DNA of 64,000 bases, taken from Amphirosellinia nigrospora. Lineage: Eukaryota > Ascomycota > Sordariomycetes > Xylariales > Xylariaceae. This document shows, one piece after another, positions 49,585-59,107 of the stretch. The translations under genes were made by a program, and so were the position numbers. Below the pieces are notes generated by a model. It was not told where the DNA came from and made no database searches. It saw only the letters and a program-made list of their open reading frames with translations. Positions within the stretch are counted from its first letter, which is position 1; every line of letters starts with the position of its first letter. The stretch is taken from positions 496,001-560,000 of the forward strand of contig SCHM01000002.1 of assembly GCA_004123355.1 (NCBI GenBank), written 5' to 3'.

Positions 49585-52500
49585 ATGGGGGACGCTAACC
49601 GCCTTGCAGACGATGCTAAGTCGTTGATCCGAACGGCCCTAGAGAACTATACTGAGAAGTATGGCTTGGGTGCGATGAGTGTTGCGGCCTATGATACGGC
49701 CTGGGTTGCGATGGTGACCAAGGTCGTAGATGGTCAGAAACAATGGCTGTTCCCGAGTGCTTCGAGTATGTTCTATCTAGTCAGTCAGAGGAGGGCGGTT
49801 GGACAATCGGCTGGGGCGCTCAGATCGACGGCATCTTAAACACAGCAGGCCCTTTGTTGGCTCTTAAGCGTTACCACGCCGAACCGCTTCAACTGAAGCA
49901 CGATGCACAGGATCTCGCCAAACGCATTGAGAAGGCGACTGCGTCTCTGCGGTCTCAGTTAGCTGCTTGGGATGTATCCACGACGGAACATGTCGGTTTC
50001 GAGATCATTGTCCCAGCCATGCTCGAATTATTAGAGAAGGAAGATTCTTCGCTAGTTTTCGAGTTTCCCTCTAAAAAGCTCTTGATGAAGATCAACAACG
50101 CCAAATTGTCGCGTTTCCGCCCAGAGTTCCTTTACGGCCCTCGGAGATTCACGGCACTTCACTCGTTAGAATCTTTCATCGGCAAGCTCGACTTCGACAA
50201 GGTCAAACACCACAGAGTCCATGGCTCCATGCTGGGATCGCCCTCTTCAACAGCGGCATACATGATGCACGCTTCTGAGTGGGATGATGAGTCTGAGGAG
50301 TATATCAGGCACGTAATCAAACACGCTGCTGGTCGTGGCAGCGGAGCTGTTCCCAGTGCTTTCCCCTCAACACATTTCGAAATCACTTGGGTAAGTGTGT
50401 TCGACAAGATGAATTGGTCAATATATTAACTTTTTATCTTATAGATGTTATCCACTCTGCTCAGAGCTGGCTTCACTCAAGCCGACTTGGAGGGCCCTGA
50501 GCTGACTCAGATGCTGGACATCATGAGCCACTCTTTCGAGGTTGAGAAGGGCGTCCTTGGTTTTGGTATGCTCTCCGAATACCAAGTTATCCAATGTCAA
50601 CCTTACTAATATTCACGACAGCTCCTTTCTTCGAGGCGGATGTTGATGATACCGCTAAGACTATTTCTTCCTTGAACATGCTTGGACGACCTGTCAGCCC
50701 CAACAGTTTGATCGAAGTGTTCGAGGCTGAAACTCATTTCCGCACGTACGCTGGAGAGAGGGATCCAAGCCCGACGGCTAACTGCAACGCCCTTTTGGCT
50801 CTCCTTCACCAACCCGACGTATCTCTATTCTCTAAACAGATCCATAAAGTCTCCAAGTTCCTCGTCGACTTCTGGTGGCAGGCTGATGGCAAGATTGTAG
50901 ACAAATGGGTACGTTATAAGCCATGAGAACTAAGGGTGATACGATAACTAACTAGGATACTTAGAACACTTGCTATCTGTACCCTTCAGTGCTCATAGTA
51001 GAAGCTTTCGTCGACATTCTAAACCTGATTGAGCAGGATAAGCTACCTGGCGTGTTTGACGAGAACCTACAGTCACGACTTGCCGTTGCGCTGTTCCAGG
51101 CTTGTTTCAGACCCTTGCTAGACCAGCAAAAGGACGGCTCATGGAACAACTCGATTGAAGAGACTGCGTACGCCGTTCTAATTCTAAGCGAAGCCCGACG
51201 GGTCAGCTTCTTCAACGATCTCCGTGAACCCCTAAACCAGGCAATCGAACGCGGTGTAGCCTACATCAAGTCCATTGAGGACCGCCCGCTGAACTACATC
51301 TGGATCGAGAAAGTCAGTTATGCGTCTCGTCTTTTGACAGATTCATACGTGCTGGGAGCGCTCAAGGCCGCCAGTTCGGGCCCGCGACTGGTGCCACGAT
51401 CGGTTCCAGCCTCTGGCAGAACGTATCATCTGCTAGCCTTGACAAGCACGTCAAGCTATTCGCCAAAGCAGAGCTATTTAGCGCACACCCCGATTGGGAA
51501 CTGAAGGGTTCCATGATCGAAGCCGTGCTCCTGAAGCCCTTATTACTGAAGCGTAGACTAGAAGTGTTCCAGCGCCAAGGTATGGAGGAGGACAAGTACT
51601 TCGACCTGATCCCCTCTTCTGGACGAGCCCTAACAACCGCGCCCGGACTTTCGCGTCTGCTTCATTCATATATGAGGTTTCACTTCTCTCTATGCTGACC
51701 TACCAGGTTGATGAGTTTATGGAGGCTGTAGCAGCACCCGCCTTCCAGGGCAAGTTCCCCGAACTCCGCCAACTCATTTACACCGTGTTCCCCGTGGAGG
51801 AGGCCGCCGCCGCCAATGGCACCAACGGCCACAGCAACGGCAACGGCAGCACCACGTCCCAGGAGGAGGTCCTCGCCACTCTAAAGGGATTCAGGAAGTA
51901 CTGCCTCGAGCACCCCATTGTCGTCAAGGCCAGCGCTGCCGATCAGAAGACTCTGGAGCTCGAGCTCCGGACTTATCTCCTCGCCCAAGTTCAACAAGAA
52001 GAGGATAGTGCGCGATTCCGACAAAAGCGGGATAGCGGAAACCCCGGTTCTGGTTCCACCAGCACATTCTACAACTGGGCACGCAGCACAGGTGCAGACA
52101 ACGTATCCGGCCCCTTTGCTTGGGCTTACATCGGATGCCTGCTCAGCGCCACGCTCACTCCGGGCGGCGGTGGCAAGGAAGTCTTCCCTACCGCCAGCGA
52201 GAAGTACCTGGCCGCCGACGTGTACCGTCACCTCGCCACCATGGCCCGCATTTACAACGATCTGGGCTCAATACGGCGAGACCAGGACGAGGGTGCGTTG
52301 AACTCGGTTGACTTCCCCGAGTTCACGTCCCACGAAAGCATCGAGAGTAAGAAGAACGTATTACACTCGATTGGCGAGTACGAGCTGAGCTGCCTCACGC
52401 TCGCCTTCGACCGCCTCGAAAAGCTTAGAAGCGAGGGCGTCGAGGCCACGAAGGACGTTGCCGCCGCGAGATTAAGCAAGCGGAGGATGAACGTCTGGTC

Positions 52501-52591
52501 GATGTTCCTCGACCAGGTCGTCCTATTTGATCAGATCTATGTCATTAAGGATATCTCAAGTCACCACATTGTGCAGGAAAATGGCAAATAG
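49585..52591 (+). CDS. cps/ks: Bifunctional diterpene cyclase, CPS/KS type (ent-kaurene synthase like), three frame breaks
   Basis: Two-domain terpene synthase of about 950 residues, the normal fungal CPS/KS size. Exons: 49585-50390, 50445-50575, 50622-50908, 50965-52591. The class II site is ADVDDTAKT, with the DxDD motif at 50639-50650, which protonates GGPP to a copalyl diphosphate. The class I site has DEFME at 51710-51724 and the second metal motif [12 protein letters not shown] at 52256-52291, which ionise the intermediate. [18 protein letters not shown] is the family N-terminus. Three one-base breaks: CCC at 49752-49754, about 51377-51384, and C4 at 51611-51614; each appears to lack or move one base, after which the expected blocks resume. 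An Ala/Asn/Gly/Ser-rich linker occurs near 51800-51860. Product is probably ent-kaurene by neighbourhood; other labdane-related products are possible. Confidence 0.92.
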
Positions 52592-52916
52592 AATTATTAA
52601 GAATGTAAAATTAGGTTAGATTAAGACACGGTAGATTAGACCACTTGTGCTTCAGCTCTGAATATACTTGACTACCCTTAGCTTAACTACCCCTTGTTTC
52701 GCATGTGACAGATATTGACCACAACGCCAAGGTCAGCCCCCTGAAATAATGTCCCTACCATATCTACATCACACACAAGAGCACACATACACACGGAATA
52801 CATACAATGTGCATAAGGTTGTGTCCTTGTGAAAAAGAAGTTATGGAGTGAGCTGCAGGACCTTGTAAATCCATTCAATAAACTAGAGCATACCCGTTAA
52901 TTTTTCCGTCTGCAGT

Positions 52917-53064
52917 TGCCAGGAACAGGGATCTAGACACACTAGTCAGACAAAGAGACTCCATGTATATAGCCATATAGTCACATAGAGCCCACGGAGA
53001 TGGCTTCACTTGTTCACCGTGCAACAATAGATGTCTACACCCTGCCCCTACGAGGTCCCTGACA
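52917..53064 (+). mobile_element. Solo LTR (copy A) with 5-bp target duplication
   Basis: 148-bp element starting TGCCA and ending TGACA, flanked on both sides by GCAGT (52912-52916 and 53065-53069). Internal TATATAGCC box and GTGCAACAATAGATG region match the other LTR copies nearby. No internal retrotransposon sequence remains, so it is a recombination footprint. Confidence 0.8.
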
Positions 53065-53489
53065 GCAGTATTCGGTCTCTAGGAACTGCTAACATATGGG
53101 CCTCGCTATAAAAACTCCGTTCGATTTAGAGGTTAGTCTCATACATCTTGGGAGCCAGCTAGGTTATATATCACACAAATGTATAGACATTAGGCTAGCA
53201 AGAACTACTAAGGGGTTTCAGACAAGTCTTACTACTACTGGAAATACTGAGCATATCGAAGCCTCGTAGTTCTTGTTAATTCATATTTTGGATGTCGTCA
53301 TGCTACGTATATTTCACATCACACTTATAGTGTATCTACATAGGCAGAGGTCTCGGACTTGGATTTCCCCTATGTCCTAGACCCTGTACGAGTATTCGGG
53401 TGTAACTCCATCTTCCACACTCCAAGGCGAAGAGAAATATGAAATAGGAGACGAAGCCTTTAGATCTATAAACTAGAAGCCTCCTACCT

Positions 53490-53650
53490 TGTCAGGGGGC
53501 CCTGTGGTATATGGGGTAGGTCATCTATACCTGTTGTTGCGCGAAGGTCTCTAAAAACTACCTTTGTAGACGTAACAGGGCTATGTACAGATGATGTCTT
53601 GTTCGCGGCTCCGTAGCTCTGTGGCTTCGCGGTAGTGTGGCTTCATGACA
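53490..53650 (-). mobile_element. Solo LTR (copy B) with 5-bp target duplication
   Basis: 161-bp element with ends TGTCA/TGACA and perfect flanking TACCT repeats (53485-53489 and 53651-53655). Reverse-complemented, it is clearly the same sequence as copy C at 58520 over its whole length, sharing GAGACCTTCG and the following CAACAACA. Orientation is set by the TATA-like box. Confidence 0.85.
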
Positions 53651-54032
53651 TACCTTAGAGGAAACAAGGGAATAAACATCACGGCACCCTTGACTCCATA
53701 GATGTATTATCACAATTTGTCACTTTCCAAGCTCTTCACGGAAGCACTTGGTGTACAGTAAGGAAATTACATACTCTATTTTACATCTATATGAACACGC
53801 TGAAGCGCAATTCCTTCATCATCATACAGTCATTTTCTTACATGAGATGCCCTCTTGCACCTTCTCAATCCGTACATGAAACATCGAATACCACGACAAT
53901 CCTGTCCTGTATTCCCTGAAAAGAAACTAGAAAAAAGAAACTAGAAACGAATCGCTCGCTTCTCCAACTCATGTAATACGCCCCTTGGGCGAACACTATA
54001 ACCGTGCTCTCCCTAGCCACACTCGAAACAGT

Positions 54033-54061
54033 CCCCTTTCCCTTTCCCTTTCCCTTTTTTT
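54033..54061 (+). repeat. Polypyrimidine tract, CCCTTT repeats
   Basis: About four CCCTTT units ending in a T run. Simple sequence, likely promoter-neutral. Confidence 0.85.
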
Positions 54062-54758
54062 GGTTTTCTTTCATTTCATCGATGTCGGTGAGCCCATGTG
54101 CACCGTCGTCAGGAGCGGGAAGGTCTTAGTTTCGGTAGAGAAAACGTCAGCGGAATTGGTTGGTTGGTGTGTCGTCATAGCGGGGTTGCTTGAGCGGAAT
54201 TGATGTTGCTATTATTCATTTAGTTATTAGTAGGCAATGCCAAGATATATCAACACATAGTCAAGATCAAATATTACTTACATAAGAAGCCCGGGTATTC
54301 AAACTTCATTCAAGACTGTGCCTATGCTCCACCAAGCATAGACTCGAGCTCGTCCGATTGCCGAAAATAGTAAATTCCAGGTAATAGAAGTCGTTTGGGC
54401 CAAAGAATGAAGCCGTGGTTTTTGTTTGGCGTAGACTTCGTAGGTGTCGCACAGAGAATTAAGAACAGCATTGTGCAATAGAGACTTAGTGGCCTTTCTA
54501 TTGAGACAGAAAGGTTTTGTCGGACCACAGGGGTAGGGATGGTTGTTTTGGTGATTTTTTTTTTTTTGGTGTAGGCCTTCATGGATGCTTGCGATTAAAG
54601 ATTTAGTGGCATTTCCACCTCAATGAAAGGTTTCGTCAAGCTACAGGAGCCTCGTCAGTTTCAATCTACTGTTACAGCGTGCTGTATGTGCTTACCTTTC
54701 TTCTGGAATCTAATATTTTAAGGCAGGGACTCGGAGTTCCAAGGTCGAAAAACATGAA

Positions 54759-55337
54759 TCAATCTGAAGATGTCGCCGGTCGAGTCGAAGATCGAAGAGT
54801 CTCGCCATCGTCCTGGCAGTGGCTATCGAGGGTGTTTTTGTTCATGAATGGGTGTCCGCCTGATTGTGCAACCTCTACGCCATGACTGACACTTTGCTCT
54901 TGAGTGCCCAAACTGCCGAGTTCAAGCTGGGGGAATCCGTCTGAGGGCTTCTTGGATCTCTTTCCGCATAATCTCTTCCAATCGATGCCTCCGACACAGA
55001 ACAAACTGAGCATGCTGCAGTCAAGGAAAAGCCTGAGGGACACTACGACGATGAAGATAACACCGGCTACAGAGCCTAAGACAACATAGATGACTGTGTG
55101 TGTGTGTGTGTTCCATTGATTGGGGTAGACCACGGTTGCCAATCTTCGGTTGTCGCCGGTGAGTGTAGTGGTGTCGTGCACCATGACTGATTCCGCTTCT
55201 TTCTGGACTTCGGTGGGGATTTGCTGACATTGTAGGGCATGGTTGGTTGTGATGTCGCCGCTGGTGCAATCGATAGGGCTGGCGGTGACCATGGAGGCCA
55301 AAGCGAGAACAGAGACGGCCACGATGGAAGGCTTCAT
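54759..55337 (-). CDS. Secreted-pathway single-pass membrane protein (paralogue 1), unknown function
   Basis: 192 residues from ATG 55337, chosen because it starts a good signal peptide (MKPSIVAVSVLALASMVTA, cleavage before SPIDC); the frame is open further upstream but that part is proline-rich leader. The ectodomain is about 55 residues with two Cys, followed by one transmembrane helix (TVIYVVLGSVAGVIFIVVVSL), a short Cys-bearing hydrophobic patch and a cytoplasmic tail. The tail holds CGKRSKKPSDG and the motif HGVEVAQSGGHPFMN, nearly identical to the tail of the gene at 57136-57588. The THTHT segment before the helix comes from a CA microsatellite (55095-55111). No known family was recognised. 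The signal-helix-tail layout resembles small type I receptor-like or adhesion proteins, but this is only shape. Confidence 0.6.
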   Translation of the reverse strand: MKPSIVAVSVLALASMVTASPIDCTSGDITTNHALQCQQIPTEVQKEAESVMVHDTTTLTGDNRRLATVVYPNQWNTHTHTVIYVVLGSVAGVIFIVVVSLRLFLDCSMLSLFCVGGIDWKRLCGKRSKKPSDGFPQLELGSLGTQEQSVSHGVEVAQSGGHPFMNKNTLDSHCQDDGETLRSSTRPATSSD

Positions 55338-55532
55338 TTTGACGTTGATTGTTGATGAGTGACAAATTGTGTGTGGCGTGTTATACTGAATGATAGCAGG
55401 CGAAGGTGGTGGTGGAGGGGAATTAGACTGGTCGGGCAGGACTATGTTGTGATTTGTTGGTGGTATCAAGTTCACGATGTTGCTTTAGCTTGGTTGAGGT
55501 TGACTGAGAGGCAAAAAGTGAGAAGTAGAAAG

Positions 55533-55590
55533 GATGGAGGAGATGGGAATTGATGGGAGGAAAGGCCTCATTATATAAACATCTCGGCGA
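55533..55590 (-). promoter_or_regulatory. Core promoter of paralogue 1, shared with paralogue 2
   Basis: The plus-strand block GATGGAGGAGATGGGAATTG ... TTATATAAAC (TATA at 55571-55578) recurs upstream of paralogue 2 as GATGGAGGAGATGAGAATTA ... TTATATAGAC. It lies about 200-250 bp upstream of the start codon. Confidence 0.6.
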
Positions 55591-55899
55591 GGCAGGTTAC
55601 TGGTTGTGCAGATAGGCACACCGCTTTGGCAATATTATCACCGCCTTCGTGGGTTGCTGGGGCTACCTCGTAGGTTGCTGGGACTACCTCGTCAGGGTGA
55701 ACAAAGAGACTGGGGTCTGTGCATATCGGAGTAGCCCATGAGTGGTATCAAGACCCTCGCACCACAATAGATGTCATACTGTGCCCTATGGGTGACTCAC
55801 ACGAGGGTTCTGGCAGCGCCGACGCGGTATCACTTGTTCTTCAACCCCGATTATCTGACTCCCATTACCTGCGGTTACAAGGCAGATCTCACGATACCT

Positions 55900-56079
55900 T
55901 GTCTAGTACACCAAAACACTCACCTTCCCAAGCCTCATATAGACTCCGTGAAACTTACGGCCCTAGGAACAAAGGATCTAGATGTATATAGTCAGGGGCT
56001 AGCCCCAGAGACTCTCAGACTCTCTGCGCAACAACAGATATCAATATACACCCCATACCCTGATAGTGAGGTTATGACA
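55900..56079 (+). mobile_element. Possible degraded solo LTR
   Basis: Begins TGTCT and ends ATGACA; contains TGTATATAG and GCGCAACAACAGATA in the same order as the clear LTR copies. Flanking 5-mers do not match (TACCT and CCTGC), so boundaries or identity are uncertain. Confidence 0.35.
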
Positions 56080-57135
56080 CCTGCCGAGACCACTTCTAGT
56101 TAACAATGCCAGGTAATGACATTGCCACGGAAACCACTTTTCTCATTCTTTTACATAACTTATCTACCACATGGGTCAGATAGGGTATACCTTATACGCC
56201 TACAGAGAAACTATGTTGAACAATAGCGGCACAGAACACATAGTATCCCGTAATCTCAGTCACGGACTCTACAGTATGAGTGCCTTCGTCATAGCAACTA
56301 GAGCGGCTCAACCTCACACATGCACATGAAGAAAAGCGATGTATTGTGCCCATAATTATATTAACCCCTGAGGTGTCCTACCCCTACTATCTAATATATT
56401 CCCTACATAAGACCTCACCCGCTGCCTCTCTCTCACAGTTCCCAGATGAGTGACAAAATCCCGTCACAATATGTCCGTTTCCAGGCCCAAGAGGGAGACT
56501 GGACTCGAGTGACGTGATTCCCAATACCTGCCATGATACTCCTTCGGCAATTCCCAGAATGAACCCATTCCCTAACGCCGTCCCTAGTACCATGAAACGC
56601 TGCAAAGACAAAAGTTTCGGCGTCTTGCCCTTGTGAATTGGCCCAAAATCTCCTGGTCACAATTATAGGATGTCCCGCCGGAGGACTTGATGTAACGTCT
56701 AAGACTGGGATTTTGTTGTTGTTTTTTCTGGGAACAGTGACACATGGAAGTAACAAGCCTATCCGTGTCGACAACATGCTTGTCAGGATACAGAACTGCA
56801 CACTATACCACAACACTATACAAAAGTAGAACGTTGTCAAGTCGAGCACTTGACTGCTTGCAGTTGACTATACGTGTACTGGACTCGTGACAATGCTCAA
56901 AGCTCTCCTGCGTCGATTCATGTCGTATGCCGCTTAGTGGAATTGCTTTTTAGCCAGCTATAGGAATGTTTGTGAGCCCCATACCACTATTACAATGCAC
57001 AGAAAGTGCCTACCTTCCACGAGGAAACCAGCTTTTTGATACAGTTACAAGGAGTTACGGGGAAACACGGAGATGTGAGCCAGTTCGGAAGAAATTACCG
57101 ATTCGATCGACGATGTGGATATTTCGTCGTCTTCC

Positions 57136-57588
57136 CTAGTGTTCACCACCGATCATATTCATGTTCATGAAAGGATGGCCGTCAGATTGCGCGACCTCTA
57201 CTCCAGGGTTGGCATTTCGTTCTTCAATTTCGGAGGGGCCAGGCTCCACAACTCGAACTCCTTTCGACGTCTTTCCAGGCAGCTTGCCACAGAACTGACT
57301 CCAGTTCAGACGCATGATACAGTAGCCGACGAGGGCTATGACGATAAGGGAGCCAACTACGGCGCCGAAGATAGTCAGACCCAGCACATATTTGTGGTTA
57401 TGGCAGAGGCCATCATCGACCACCACTACCGATCGTCCGGCAATATTGTTGATTATAGAGGTGATGGTATGGGCTAGGGCGGGGGTGGTATTGGGGGCGG
57501 TCGCACAGTGATTCGTATAACGAGCGGTGGGCTGCGAGATGCCTGTGGCAGCCAGAAAGGAAACAACGACGATAAAGTGTGACTGCAT
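57136..57588 (-). CDS. Secreted-pathway single-pass membrane protein (paralogue 2), unknown function
   Basis: 150 residues from ATG 57588, the start of a signal peptide (MQSHFIVVVSFLAATGIS). A short ectodomain with two Cys is followed by one transmembrane helix (YVLGLTIFGAVVGSLIVIALVGY) and a cytoplasmic tail containing NWSQFCGKLPGKTSKG and the motif PGVEVAQSDGHPFMN. Only the helix position, the CGK segment and the GVEVAQS-x-GHPFMN end are shared with the gene at 54759-55337; ectodomains have diverged. Both genes have the same strand, single-exon form and a related upstream promoter block, so they arose by local duplication. Function is unknown; the conserved tail suggests a common cytoplasmic partner or sorting signal. 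The frame is intact. Confidence 0.62.
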   Translation of the reverse strand: MQSHFIVVVSFLAATGISQPTARYTNHCATAPNTTPALAHTITSIINNIAGRSVVVVDDGLCHNHKYVLGLTIFGAVVGSLIVIALVGYCIMRLNWSQFCGKLPGKTSKGVRVVEPGPSEIEERNANPGVEVAQSDGHPFMNMNMIGGEH

Positions 57589-57819
57589 GATTCCTCGATG
57601 TTGGTGCTTGATTGATGATTGATTTGGGATCCAAGGGGTGGGGATTTTGTTTGGTGACAAGTAGAATGACGAACGACAGTTGTTGTAGGGCTGTTTTGGT
57701 TTTTCTTTTCTTTTTCGGTCTCTGTGTAGTTTTTGGTGACGCGGTACTGAAATCGAAAAGCGAGAGACGATTTGCTGAAGTGGTGTGTCTGATGGGAATG
57801 AGAAAGAGGAAGTAAGAAT

Positions 57820-57875
57820 GATGGAGGAGATGAGAATTAGTAGGAGGGTAGGGCTCCTTATATAGACACCCCAGG
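57820..57875 (-). promoter_or_regulatory. Core promoter of paralogue 2, shared with paralogue 1
   Basis: Same purine-rich block and TATATAGA box (about 57858-57866) as upstream of paralogue 1, again roughly 230-290 bp before the start codon. Confidence 0.6.
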
Positions 57876-57954
57876 GAGGCAGAGCGCGTGTTAATGATTC
57901 ACGCGGTTGCTAGGGGCGACTGATTCTGATGAAAATCCGATGAGGAAGTAGGTG

Positions 57955-58450
57955 AAAGGGTATTGAAGTGCAACATGACTGCAGTCTGTATGATTGGCGA
58001 AGAAATTACCTGATCTTAGGATTAAACAGTTTTCTTGATTAAATCAACTACAATGATATAATGTGAGTAATAATTCAAAGTGCGATTAAAACTGATCTGG
58101 GCTATGGTTGGCTAGGGGTTACCTAATCTCAGGGACCAACCAAATATTTCGAAGTATATCGGTTGCTAGGAAAATAATTCAAAGTCAACTAAACCTGATT
58201 CAAGTTACGATTGGCCAATCAAACATTTTATCTCCAGATTGAACACATCTTGTAACTGAACCAACAGCCGAGAAAAAGATTTAAGGCTAGATTAAACCTG
58301 ATTAAACCTTTGATTGGCTGAAGAGCAACTTGACCATGAGGATAGTATTTCAAAATGACTGCCAGAAGATGACTAAAAGCTTAATTGCAACTGATCTTGT
58401 TGTCCATTGGCTGAGGAGTTGCTTGGTCTTGCACTTAACTCAGATATTTA
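57955..58450 (-). repeat. Diverged tandem repeats with GATTGGCTG (CCAAT-like) cores
   Basis: About four to five units of roughly 80-115 bp. Each has an (A)TTCAAAGT-like start, a TTAAA/CTGAT middle, and a GATTGGC or CATTGGCTG core followed by GAGTTGCTTGG-like sequence. Cores are seen near 57991, 58110, 58219, 58311 and 58410. Read on the minus strand, the cores are CCAAT boxes upstream of paralogue 2. Confidence 0.5.
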
Positions 58451-58519
58451 AACTACCTAAGTTAAATTAACCCTAGTAGATTATCGAGCTTATTACCTTC
58501 AAGCATTAACACATAGTAC

Positions 58520-58678
58520 TGTCATGAAGCCACAGTATCCAAGCCACAGTATTACAAAGCCACAGTGCAAAGAGATCATCTGTATATAGCCCAGTTACGT
58601 CTACGAAGGTAGATTTAGAGACCTTCGTGCAACAACAAGTATAGACGACCTATCCCATATATCACATGGCCCCTGACA
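58520..58678 (+). mobile_element. Solo LTR (copy C), same family as copy B, opposite orientation
   Basis: 159-bp element with TGTCA/TGACA ends, a TGTATATAGCCC box and GTGCAACAACAAGTATAG. Flanks are AGTAC (58515-58519) and AGTAA (58679-58683), a target duplication with one mismatch. It is the inverted counterpart of copy B 5 kb away. Confidence 0.8.
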
Positions 58679-58937
58679 AGTAATTCCAACCAAATACTAT
58701 CAAGAGGTAGTTCAAGGTTTTGATTAAATCCCGATCTAAACTGTAACTAGTTAAGGCATCAACTCGTTAATATCAGCATACGAAAGATGCAAGACTAGTC
58801 AGATGACGCTAATAATAATCATTTATGATTCAGCATATCGATAACCATTCTGTTCTGAAGTAATTGACCCGAATAGTCACCATATGTAATAAAGACTTGT
58901 GATCAAGGGCTTTCGAAGGTATTGGAACCATAATAGT

Positions 58938-59107
58938 TGTCACGGGATACTACGGAATAACCTCGGATATAGTGGACATCGGGCACGGGCCTATAACCAC
59001 AACTATATATAGCCGAAACTAGATTTATTAGGTAGATAGGATTCTTTCCTCCTTTGTGCAATAACAATAAGTCAATACTGGAAGTACCAGCAGTGCGAAC
59101 TGTGACA
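58938..59107 (+). mobile_element. Solo LTR (copy D) with 5-bp target duplication
   Basis: 170-bp element with TGTCA/TGACA ends, perfect ATAGT flanks (58933-58937 and 59108-59112), a TATATATAGCC box and GTGCAATAACAATAAG. More distant from copies B and C but with the same order of motifs. Confidence 0.8.

Larger units (their letters stand above)
52592..54758. other. Accessory intergenic stretch with solo LTRs
   Basis: 2.2 kb downstream of the cyclase. It holds two solo LTRs (listed separately), a CCCTTT tract near 54033 and a diverged duplicated segment (about 54478-54530 and 54593-54650, both with TTAGTGGC...AAAGGTTT). A minus-strand frame at 54322-54582 encodes a basic, partly hydrophobic 86-residue peptide without known features. 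Confidence 0.45.
55338..57135. other. Intergenic between the two paralogues, with possible degraded LTRs
   Basis: 1.8 kb. Next to paralogue 1 lies a promoter block (listed separately). A 22-bp imperfect direct repeat GGTTGCTGGG(G/A)CTACCTCGT occurs at about 55650-55693. Degraded LTR-like sequence is seen at about 55700-55797 and 55900-56079. A 138-codon minus-strand frame at 56433-56849 has a hydrophobic start but no recognised features; I do not call it a gene. Confidence 0.4.
57589..58519. other. Upstream region of paralogue 2
   Basis: Holds the paralogue 2 promoter block and an array of diverged repeats (both listed separately). No coding gene supported. Confidence 0.45.

Noticed and set aside
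44751-52591. Complete gibberellin cluster
   Set aside because: Only the GGPP synthase, cyclase and one P450 are present; no GA14 synthase, C20 oxidase, 13-hydroxylase or desaturase homologue is seen in the window.
56433-56849. 138-codon minus-strand open frame between the paralogues
   Set aside because: Hydrophobic start only; no similarity to the neighbouring paralogues and composition like chance sequence.
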